A DNA stretch of 62,034 nt. Source: JAVBSX01 sp051660685 (GTDB taxonomy: Bacteria; Planctomycetota; Planctomycetia; Pirellulales; Thermoguttaceae). A program made the translations under genes and the position numbers. Under the pieces are notes generated by a model. It did no database searches. It was given only the letters and a program-made list of their open reading frames with translations, and was not told where the DNA came from. Each line of letters opens with the position of its first letter. Position 1 is the stretch's first letter. The stretch covers positions 1 to 62,034 of the forward strand of contig JBOFQB010000077.1 in the NCBI GenBank assembly GCA_051660685.1, read 5' to 3'. Positions 55,801 through 62,034 of the stretch are shown one piece after another.

Positions 55801-56814
55801 AAAACAACTGTCGCATGTTGGATCCCGATTCGGACCCGGATCGGTTTCCAGTGTCAACAACACAGTTTCTCCCGCATAACGCGAAAGATCGACCTCAAAT
55901 AATTCCCAGGTTGTACTTTTGGTATGAAATTCTGAGAAAACTTGCCCGTTCACCCAAATACGGTATGTCACTCCATCTGTCGGCGGTTCAGGCGAAACAA
56001 CATCACGAACCGCGCCGTAAAACGAAAAAATCAACGGGGTTGTTGTTGGAAATTGAACCTGATAATCAACGGCGATGTTTCCCGGGCCGGGTTGATAAGG
56101 GGGATGAACGGAAAAGGCCTGTTTGACTCCCCCGCGATCAACGGGCGCAATTGCAAAGAACGCATGACTGGAATCGACCATACCGGACCAACCAATCGGC
56201 AAGTTGTGTTGAACACCCGGTTGACTGTCGAGGTTCCAATGAGGACGATAGGCGGAAATGTTGGGCAGAAACAGACCTCCTTTTGCGGGAACAACGACCG
56301 TTTCCAGAGAATCCGCAGAATCCGCAACGGTCTCGGTTGGGGACGGTCGAAAACCCTTTTGCAACATCTGGGTCTCAAGCGGTTGCACAACGGAAATGTT
56401 AAACAGCATCCCCTTTTGTTCGGCAACAACATCAAGGTAAAGGGGATAATGGGCCGTATAGGTTCCAGGTTGCGCACAAACCTGTAAAACAACCGTTTGC
56501 TGACTGTTCGGTTCCAGTTGAATCGTTTTGGGAATGGATTCCGGGACAAACGAGAGGGTTTCGAGGGCGTATGCGGAGAATCGCAAGGTCAAGGGGGAAT
56601 CGGACTGATTATCCAGATGGACGGAAATGTTATGTGGAACACCGACCTGCTTCAACACTTCGGGTTTGAGGATTTCAACGGTAAGTGGTCCTGACGTTTC
56701 CCGATGATAGGTGTATGCAGACAGTCTGTTTGCCCCCAAAAAAGCAATCCCAAAAAAAATGACAAGGATGAGTGCAACGACATGTTGATGAAGGTGTCGA
56801 TTGATCTTACGCAT
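52870..56814 (-). CDS. Large secreted glycoside hydrolase-like protein (DUF5696/GH101-like)
   Basis: 1314 residues from ATG 56814 (MRKINRH), chosen because GAGGAG lies 7 nt upstream; the in-frame ATG at 56829 lies upstream of that site. A signal peptide runs to about residue 33 (VALILVIFFGIAFLGANRLSA). Beta-sandwich-like domains come first, then a TIM-barrel-like core near residues 640-900: VKDLIYLVHVWQRYGYDN, LPDIWPPDP, LSTYFVDVFAS (Asp near 762) and VPTISEGGSDF (Glu near 815). These recall the nucleophile and acid/base of GH101 endo-alpha-N-acetylgalactosaminidases and the related DUF5696 family. A C-terminal beta domain follows. Likely periplasmic or surface glycan degradation; substrate unknown. 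Confidence 0.72.
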   Translation of the reverse strand: MRKINRHLHQHVVALILVIFFGIAFLGANRLSAYTYHRETSGPLTVEILKPEVLKQVGVPHNISVHLDNQSDSPLTLRFSAYALETLSFVPESIPKTIQLEPNSQQTVVLQVCAQPGTYTAHYPLYLDVVAEQKGMLFNISVVQPLETQMLQKGFRPSPTETVADSADSLETVVVPAKGGLFLPNISAYRPHWNLDSQPGVQHNLPIGWSGMVDSSHAFFAIAPVDRGGVKQAFSVHPPYQPGPGNIAVDYQVQFPTTTPLIFSFYGAVRDVVSPEPPTDGVTYRIWVNGQVFSEFHTKSTTWELFEVDLSRYAGETVLLTLETDPGPNRDPTCDSCFWGAPILSSGPVLKQLTPKEREELSNENRRAIQSGYSVGRTQVFPIGNGMTAAVSFGNCGFLDGIIGIGDANAQVQFDGLRVCIDDQPLAQGPSSIHPGSFTEVTSQVASESRADSGSSDLLQSTWTLPIQVGEEELTLTFVLQSADPLFQMSVKCSDPNRLSRIELGPATQQANRVYFGHGYCVVEPKPFRLNNGGHELSTSHVGFDFENGLSLLLASSFPPDELIVNPKTKTYTLAVHPDTQLTFLPGREGAMDCAIRYRPLTGKTAAPAVAIKAGRPVLDVWGNLYKDDVQTMRTLAKYGVKDLIYLVHVWQRYGYDNRLPDIWPPDPQFGTLQEVQEAAQTADSLSYLYGLHDNYIDFYPDAKDYSFDRISFERNGVPRKGWDNLGIEAQAYQFRPDQIFPFLQRNLDLISSQLALSTYFVDVFASTGICDFYDRTGRYHNRAETLNCWNQAFDIIRERLSERHPTLKKVPTISEGGSDFLIGHLDGADCQFLLLSEDPGEFRLPIAGKDWTRIPWFDIVNHNKFSLHGVGYSGRYEAGRGRLLHGIESDDYISCEILTGHPFMTDQPSRIRGTVRKFWLSHPFIDSIKEAEIASVEFVEGNLHHLKIVWKQKTPTSRSFCVYTNRDTGDWSLTLGEEPQTVVLPPFGFYVTEVNESGSESNTGKTEKSSFCCGIIRDAETGQIIDFSEQRDESGLILYKGPRQLEMVQNNIFPIIPSVSTFREVGDEAFELEVNWNVLGKIPADYCMFVHLAERKLWWGHKILDYPIGGEFPVVPTSQWTGQVKHSFGPLAIPATFPNGTYDLYVGLYDSKGDGRRASLFGPSDGTGRYRIGQLKVERANGHSDRPVLELKPEPIDPDLPLYERLVAPEPLLQKPEIPNTPFSEYAFKSKAASRVIWNRQNPEQLILTPLPQEPQSEIVLCGPGFANVQVVAKKLDGSSSPIIPLQRDEQGCPHFWTDPEVLEYVLDCSTPK

Positions 56815-56979
56815 AAAAAAACTCCTCAAAATGTAAGGGTGTACATTCCTCGTTGAGCCGAGAAGACAACGGGGTATTTTCCAAACAGCACCATTCTAAC
56901 AGGATGATACGTTCCATTGTACTACGACTGTCCTGTTAATGATAAAAAGTATGATACGGCATAGCAGCGACCTTATTGT

Positions 56980-57401
56980 AGCCCGGGGTGAAGCGCAGCG
57001 CAACCCCGGGTTAATTGCTGCACAAAAAATCAGGGTCAGCGCATGTTATTGGGTCTGAAAAGGGGTGTACAAAGCATTGCAGTGTCCCAAAATAAAATGT
57101 ATCTCCTCAACCTCGTCGAGGTTGCGTTATGGTAGAAACATTGTGAAAAAAATCAGAACCCCGTGAGGGGTTCCGTTATGGTAAAAAAACGTCGGAATGA
57201 CCATAACGCAACTCCATACGGAGTTGGGACTTAGGTGCAACTCGTTACTACCATAACGGAATGTCTACGACATTCGGGAAATGTTAATGTGATGAAGCAA
57301 AGCCCCAGTTCCTGACATTCGCAACACATGCAATTTGCCTATGTTGCCTAAAGCATAACCCGGGGTTGCGGTCGCTTATGCTCCCTTCACCCCGGGCTAC
57401 A
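56980..57401. repeat. Cluster of palindromic intergenic repeats
   Basis: Gene-free region 56815-57618 holds at least six palindromes. Two are copies of the CCCGGGGTGAAGC element (56980-57012; inverted at 57357-57401). Four share the core CGTTATGGTA joined to a variable hairpin: CAACCTC/GAGGTTG (57108-57134), AACCCC/GGGGTT (57157-57183), and in reverse orientation AACTCC/GGAGTT (57200-57230) and AATGTC/GACATT (57249-57280). The loop-stem sequences differ while the core is fixed, so they form a family of REP-like units, two in each orientation. Confidence 0.7.
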
Positions 57402-57618
57402 AAAAGGTCGTCCCGACGGGACTAGAAAGGCAACACAGAAAAAATGGAAACCGATTGATTGACGGGATGCTGTATCTCCCGGAATCCCCCCTTGACGTTC
57501 AGACAGGTTTGCCCGAAAATTCCCTACAGTTGACCCCGTTGTGATCTGTTGTGCTGAAATTCACTTCATACTCTGTCGGATATTCTGATTGATACTTCTG
57601 ATTGAAAAGGACCTGAAC

Positions 57619-57786
57619 ATGGAAACGAATGAGATGGAACGGCAAATTGGCTTTACGAATCGGCAGTTGATGCTTCTTTTCTTTGCGTTCATTATGGGCG
57701 TTGCGTCCGTTTTTACCGTTGATAAAGTTTTGTTGGGCAATCGCACTGAAACCCAAAACGTTGTACAAGCAGCAACTCAACCATAA
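57619..57786 (+). CDS. Small single-span membrane protein
   Basis: 55 residues from ATG 57619, with AAAAGGA about 8 nt upstream. Charged head METNEMERQIGFTNRQ, one transmembrane helix (LMLLFFAFIMGVASVFTV, about 17-34), short outer tail. The clean topology, ribosome-binding site and lack of a competing frame support a real gene. Function unknown; its own promoter is not identified. Confidence 0.5.
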   Translation: METNEMERQIGFTNRQLMLLFFAFIMGVASVFTVDKVLLGNRTETQNVVQAATQP

Positions 57787-58056
57787 TAGGGTAATCTCAT
57801 GCCCTATGCGGTAATCGACTTGTTCGTTACCTCAAAAAATCTTGTCTATTGTGTCCATTGCCAATGTTTTTGGCCGGATAAATCATTTTTTTGTGTACAC
57901 AAACCGGTTATTGAATAAGTCAAATGCGGTGCTGCAAGTCGGCGGACCAAACGGGGAAAAAACGTCCAATCGGTTCCTCTTTTCCGTTTCCTGATTGCTG
58001 ATTTTCAACGGTGCTTGTTCGCTGTCCTTACAGTTCTCTTGCCCCCTTCCCCGAAC
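57787..58056. other. Intergenic stretch
   Basis: 270 bp between the small membrane protein and the cstA-like gene. Nothing recognisable beyond AT-rich DNA at 57870-57925. Confidence 0.4.
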
Positions 58057-59930
58057 ATGTCAACCTTTTTCGTCGCAATCGGCTCCTTTTTCTGCTTTTT
58101 TCTCGCTTATCACACTTACGGACGCTTCTTGGCCCGAAAAGTCTTTCAGGTCAACATGGACGCTGTTCTGCCAAGTGTCTTGAAACGGGATGATGTCGAT
58201 TACGTCCCAACCTCTCGATTCGTCCTGTTCGGTCATCATTTTACCAGTATCGCCGGAACAGGTCCAATCCTCGGACCTGCAATCGCCGTTATGTGGGGTT
58301 GGTTGCCCGCCTTACTTTGGGTCCTAATCGGCTCCATCTTCATTGGTGCTGTCCATGACTTCACCTCGCTCATCCTCTCTTTACGAAATGAGGGGAAGAC
58401 TCTTGGGGAAATAACCGGGAAAATCCTCTCTCCGTCCGCCAAAACCCTTTTCCTCATCCTGCTCGCCTTTATGCTCATCATCGTCGTCGCTGTCTTCAGC
58501 AACGTCATTGCAACCCTCTTCACCCTGTATCCCCAATCCGTCTTTCCGATTTGGTTCTCGCTCCCCGTTGCCGTTTTCCTCGGTCTGCTCGTCTATCAAA
58601 AAAAATCCCGCTTTTCTTCCCCTCCCTGATCGCCCTCATCCTTCTTTATGCCGCAATTGCAATCGGAACGTATGCTTTACCCCCTCTTGTTCTTCCTGAA
58701 TTTCATCCGGTTTACGGAACACCACTTATTTCTTGGACCCTGATTCTCTTGGGATACTGTTTTTTCGCGTCCGTTCTCCCGGTTTGGCTCCTGCTCCAAC
58801 CCCGCGATTATGTCAACAGTCAACAACTGTATCTTGCAATGATCCTCGTGATTCTGGGGCTTATGGTCGCTTCGTTGACCGGAAAAGCCGATTTGGTCGA
58901 ATCGGCTCCTGCTTTGCAACTTGATTGGACGACGCAAAAAGATGCTCCCCCGCTCTTTCCCTTTCTGTTCATTACCGTTGCATGTGGAGCTGTAAGCGGT
59001 TTTCATGCTCTTGTGAGCAGCGGAACAACGAGTAAACAGCTCCGACATCCCAAAGACGCACTTTTTATCGGTTATGGTTCCATGCTCATGGAAGGTGTCT
59101 TGGCCGTTATTGTCATTCTCGCTTGTACGGCCGGAATCGGCATGTTCTCCCCCCCAACTCATCCTCCTCTTGCTCTTTCGGTTGGAACATCAACCGAAAA
59201 AGGGCCTGATGTTAGGACCGGTGTTCCAACGTCAACTCTCCCCGCTGTTTCGACCATTCCAACGTCCAACCCGGTTGAAACAGCGAGAGAACGTTGGGAT
59301 GCACATTACAAACAACCCTGGAAGTCGATGAATCTCGGTGTTCAGGTTGCTCTTTTTGTGGAAGGAGGGACCAACTTCATGCAGACGATTGCGGTTCCCA
59401 AACGTCTCGCGCTTGCAATCATGTCTGTTTTGATTGTCAGTTTTGCCGCAACAACGATTGACACCTCGACGCGACTTTTACGTTATGTGATACAGGAGTT
59501 AGGGGGTTCATTTCATTTGAAACCGCTTGAGAACAAATACACAGCAACGGGGGTTGGTTTATTGTTGGCGGGGACACTTGCTCTGAGTTGGGGACCGCGA
59601 GGATATGGAACGGGGGGGATGTTGATTTGGCCTCTTTTTGGTTCTGGCAATCAATTGATTGCTGGATTGACCTTGATGGTGGGGACAGTGTACCTTTATC
59701 GGCGATTTCACTCTAAAAAGCGGGTTCTCACGCTGCTGATTCCAACGTTACTCATGCTTATTTTGCCGTTTTGGGCAATGTTACTGAGTCTTTTCCAAAC
59801 CGAAACGGGTTGGTTTGCGGAAAAGCAATATCATCTGGTTTTTCTTGGAATGGGGATGCTTCTTCTTGCAATCTGGCTTATCATTGAAGCGACTCGTATT
59901 CTCGCTCAAATTTCGAGAGACCGGGCTTGA
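58057..59930 (+). CDS. cstA: CstA/BtsT-family carbon starvation transporter, interrupted by a -1 frameshift
   Basis: A CstA-type membrane protein encoded in two frames. Frame 1 (from ATG 58057) gives MSTFFVAIGSFFCF, HHFTSIAGTGPILGPAIAV, GAVHDFTSLILSLR, then LGLLVYQKK and a stop at 58629. Frame 3 continues exactly at the A8 run 58598-58605 with IPLFFPSLIALILLYA, then GFHALVSSGTTSKQL and GGTNFMQTIA, ending at 59930. Joining them gives one protein of about 620 residues, matching CstA order without loss. The family imports pyruvate or peptides. The break may be a sequencing error, a fresh mutation or slippage on A8 during transcription or translation. The codon quality is good on both sides. Confidence 0.88.
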
Positions 59931-60128
59931 GAGTGTTGAGAACCATTCAATGATTGGTACATTGTTTTGAGACGAGCAATACTACTGAAGGTGATGCGAT
60001 TGAGAGCATTTCAATAATTGGCATACACATTTCACACCTTTTTGAAGCCAAAAATTCAAGGACCATTTTGTTTTGTGTATACACAGTAATTTTGGAAATG
60101 CTCTAGCGATGATCTGTACATACTGATC

Positions 60129-60494
60129 TTGTTTCAAATAACATTTGCAAGTCACAAGTCCATATTGCCTTTGCATGACCAAAGTCTAGGAAGTTGCAAA
60201 AGGCATACAAATTATTGCAATTTTCCCAACAAAAGAAAAAACGCCGCAATTATCGATTATCTCAACACTTGCGGCGTTCATTGTAAAGTACCCTTGATTG
60301 GGGTCGAAGCAGATGACGTAAGTCGTGAAAACAAAGGAACTTATGACTTTTTCCCATACTGCGAGTTACCAAAAGAGTTACCAATGCCCCCCGAATTGAC
60401 CGAATTGGTCGATATTTGGCCCTCTCTGACGAACAGTCAGAAAGAGGTGATTCTCTCCATTGCAAATGTCAATAGACAGCCGATTCACACCTAA
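60129..60494 (+). CDS. Hypothetical protein, probable integrase-associated remnant
   Basis: 121 residues. The last 60 (SRENKGTYDFFPYCELP, then PPELTELVDIWPSLTNSQKE and VILSIANVNR) have real-protein composition and resemble the tail region of planctomycete phage-type integrases or their neighbours, in which ELxxLIxxWPxLP and ILAMV phrases recur. The N-terminal half is AT-rich, Cys/His-rich and crossed by a perfect 10-bp inverted repeat, so it may not be coding. The true start could be downstream of 60280. Read as a fragment. Confidence 0.4.
   Translation: MFQITFASHKSILPLHDQSLGSCKRHTNYCNFPNKRKNAAIIDYLNTCGVHCKVPLIGVEADDVSRENKGTYDFFPYCELPKELPMPPELTELVDIWPSLTNSQKEVILSIANVNRQPIHT
60225..60278 (-). 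terminator. Minus-strand Rho-independent terminator-like hairpin
   Basis: Perfect 10-bp stem AACGCCGCAA/TTGCGGCGTT (60240-60249 and 60269-60278) with a 19-nt loop. Read on the minus strand it is followed by TTTTTTCTTTT. It would stop minus-strand transcription coming from the 60.3-61.6 kb region, yet it lies inside the plus-strand frame at 60129. Confidence 0.6.
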
Positions 60495-61275
60495 CATGGG
60501 CAGCCCATTGATTGGGGTTATGTCAATCGGCAAGATTGACCATAACGACACCGTAGGATTGATTCTCCGGCGCGTTTGACGGGAAAGCCGATTCAAGTAC
60601 CACAATCGGTAAGCGTTTGTTAGAAGCGATTCTAGGGAACCTGCGGTGATAATGCCGATTCATACCCGAAGCGACGACAGTCAAAACAACTCTGTTAAAA
60701 TAGGAAATATAGTATGATTCGGCAACCCATTTTCTCGGTCATACCCCCCCCCCGTAGGTACTACTTACTACATCTGTCATAACCCCACTCGAAATAGCCT
60801 CATTGGGGTCAATACCCCCCCAGAAAAGGGCACGAGGTTCCAAGAAGACGCTGTAGAAACGATCCTGCTGGCCGTTTGAATGTATCTTGACATGAAACAC
60901 CAGAATCGACAATCGGCGATTATACGCGATGCTAGGGGCTTAGGATTAAAAAGGCCGATTCTCTCCTAAAATAGAATGGCATTTTCTCCGGCTTCTCGAT
61001 AAAATGTCATTTATTTTAGACTATTTTGTTTAATCGGCATAATCTACCTAAACCGCCAAAGAGAGAGAATCTTGCTCCGCACAGTTTTTTATAATTCTGC
61101 AAAACTGATGTGGATACAAACAACAAACAATGGGCCACTCAAAGGAGCGGTTCGCTCCCCCGGCGATGAGCATTGCCGCTATTTTGGCATGTCCGTGTTT
61201 TGCGGAGAGGTTTGACCTTGCAACCCGACGCGCCCCGGCAGCGAGCCGCAGTTTGACATGTTTTTTCCCCCGTTG
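60495..61275. other. Gene-free mobile-region spacer (781 bp)
   Basis: No convincing gene. The phrase GCCGATTC recurs at about 60479, 60590, 60653 and 60953 in varied surroundings. C-runs occur at about 60746 and 60815. There is a perfect hairpin GGAGCG-GTT-CGCTCC at 61144-61158 and a weak AAAATAGAATGGCATTTT/AAAATGTCATTTATTTT pair near 60970-61018. The pattern suggests decayed mobile DNA or a structured transcript; none could be assigned. Confidence 0.45.
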
Positions 61276-61653
61276 TTATTGACGGGGGGGAGCAACAACA
61301 GGTTGTGGAATATATTCGACCGGCATAACCCTTGTTTCAAAAAGTTGCCCATTGAAGGGGACAACAGGGTTATCGTTATTAAAGATACCGCCGAATTTTT
61401 TGAGGTGTCGGGCAGACGGGAGTGAAAGAGTCGGCATGGCAAAGATTAAATCCCCGCCGACTGTTTTGAGTTTTCCCAGATCGGCAATTCTTGTTTTCTG
61501 TAAGTCAAAGTCCCCTCCTACCGTTTCGAGATTGCCGAGATTGCTCATTTGGCTACGACAAGCGAATATACATCCCGAAACGCGCTTCAGATTGCCGAGC
61601 GATGTAATCTCTTCTTCAATAAGCCAAAGGTCTCCCTTCCAATCCGGGAACAT
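61276..61653 (-). CDS. Leucine-rich-repeat-like protein fragment
   Basis: 125 residues from ATG 61653. Repeating units EITSLGNLKRVSG, QMSNLGNLETVGGDFDLQKT, RIADLGKLKTVGGDL and ARHLKKFGGIF have a period of about 20 residues, a pattern found in phage- and plasmid-borne LRR-like proteins of anaerobic gut bacteria. The C-terminal tail (PVEYIPQPVVAPPRQ) is polar. The minus frame stays open upstream of 61653, under a plus-strand DUF3987-like frame, so the N-terminus may have been lost at the junction. Confidence 0.5.
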   Translation of the reverse strand: MFPDWKGDLWLIEEEITSLGNLKRVSGCIFACRSQMSNLGNLETVGGDFDLQKTRIADLGKLKTVGGDLIFAMPTLSLPSARHLKKFGGIFNNDNPVVPFNGQLFETRVMPVEYIPQPVVAPPRQ

Positions 61654-61656
61654 TAC

Positions 61657-62034
61657 GATGCCCTGATAAACGACCTGTTTGACCTTGCCCCGTCTATTGG
61701 CGACGAGTCGGTCTACGTTGGATTGACCGATGCCGCAAAAAAGATGTTTGATGAGTACGACAACGCAATGACGAGGAAGTGGAATGCAGCTCCTGATGAC
61801 GATGGAAGCGCAATTGCAAAACTCTCCCGCTATGTTCTACGGTTTGCCCTGTTACTCCATACCGTCCGGCGTTGGGAGGAATGGAGGGAAGCCCGCAATG
61901 AAAACGTAGATTGTGAATTACAGTTGATTGATTTTGTCAAGATGCCGATTGACACCCCAACAATGGGTGACGCAATCGCAATCGCCAATTATTTTGAGGG
62001 ACAGGCGTTGAGTATGAATTCGTTCGTATCAACG
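61657..62034 (+). CDS. DUF3987-type (primase/helicase-associated) protein fragment
   Basis: The plus frame from 61657 to the window end translates as DALINDLFDLAPSIGDES, then LTDAAKKMFDEYDNAMTRKW, AIAKLSRYVLRFALLLHTVR and MGDAIAIANYF. This is the arrangement of the C-terminal helical part of DUF3987 proteins, which are linked to primase/helicase genes on mobile elements and phages. No start codon is near and the frame upstream overlaps the LRR-like gene on the other strand, so the 5' part is missing or fused. The 3' end lies beyond the window. Confidence 0.6.

Noticed and set aside
56815..56829. Earlier ATG for the GH101-like protein (MRSFF)
   Set aside because: It lies upstream of the GAGGAG site that fits the ATG at 56814.

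Overview
The window looks like a chromosomal segment of a planctomycete, most likely a member of the Pirellulales. The grounds are two giant secreted proteins carrying the N-terminal LExRxxL signature (LEQRLAM and LETREML) typical of planctomycete surface proteins, SdrD-like and FG-GAP-like repeats, a periplasmic sulfatase, OleA/OleC of the long-chain olefin pathway, a MetX-MetW fusion, and many TPR-rich proteins of unknown role. Base composition is moderate (not computed). Intergenic DNA is crowded with short palindromic and degenerate tandem repeats.

Layout. 1-2.4 kb: 5'-truncated oleC facing oleA. 2.4-4.85 kb: repeat-bearing spacer, a DUF4143-type ATPase, and an upstream array of three 26-bp palindromes spaced 188/189 bp. 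4.85-10.6 kb: a minus-strand cluster with a TPR-glycosyltransferase-like protein, a TPR lipoprotein, a MoxR ATPase and a sugar isomerase-like TIM barrel. 11-14.6 kb: two membrane-anchored unknown proteins and an HhH/HTH DNA-binding-like protein. 14.6-18.4 kb: small lipoprotein, sulfatase, MutY with an altered active site and an enlarged Fe-S loop, PadR regulator. 18.5-28.3 kb: a helical-repeat membrane protein, MetX-MetW, a 2H phosphodiesterase (ThpR), a LarA-like protein, Asd, and a CrtI-family oxidoreductase starting with seven tandem ATGs. 28.3-37.4 kb: orphan GspG pseudopilin, an MFS-acyltransferase-adenylation fusion whose last domain looks dead, UvrA with an acidic insert, and a Gfo/Idh/MocA oxidoreductase. 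37.7-41.5 kb: SdrD/FG-GAP giant protein. 41.8-47.2 kb: zinc-ribbon coiled-coil protein, thioredoxin, MetK, an isolated PduT-like microcompartment shell protein and a squalene-hopene-type cyclase. 47.4-56.8 kb: CAP-domain surface protein, a Tat-exported TIM-barrel protein, and a GH101/DUF5696-like secreted protein. 57-60 kb: palindrome cluster, tiny membrane protein and a CstA transporter split by a -1 frameshift in an A8 run. 60-62 kb: decayed mobile-element-like region ending in a DUF3987-type fragment that runs off the window.

Functional links. Asd, MetX-MetW and MetK give three steps of the aspartate-to-methionine/SAM route, in separate loci. OleA/OleC, the cyclase, the CrtI-like enzyme and the acyltransferase fusion all concern lipids or hydrocarbons. 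The most unusual item is the lone PduT-type shell protein, with the cysteine that binds [4Fe-4S] in PduT, 8 bp upstream of the triterpene cyclase and with no other microcompartment gene in 62 kb. No rRNA, tRNA, CRISPR array or intact insertion sequence was recognised by eye.
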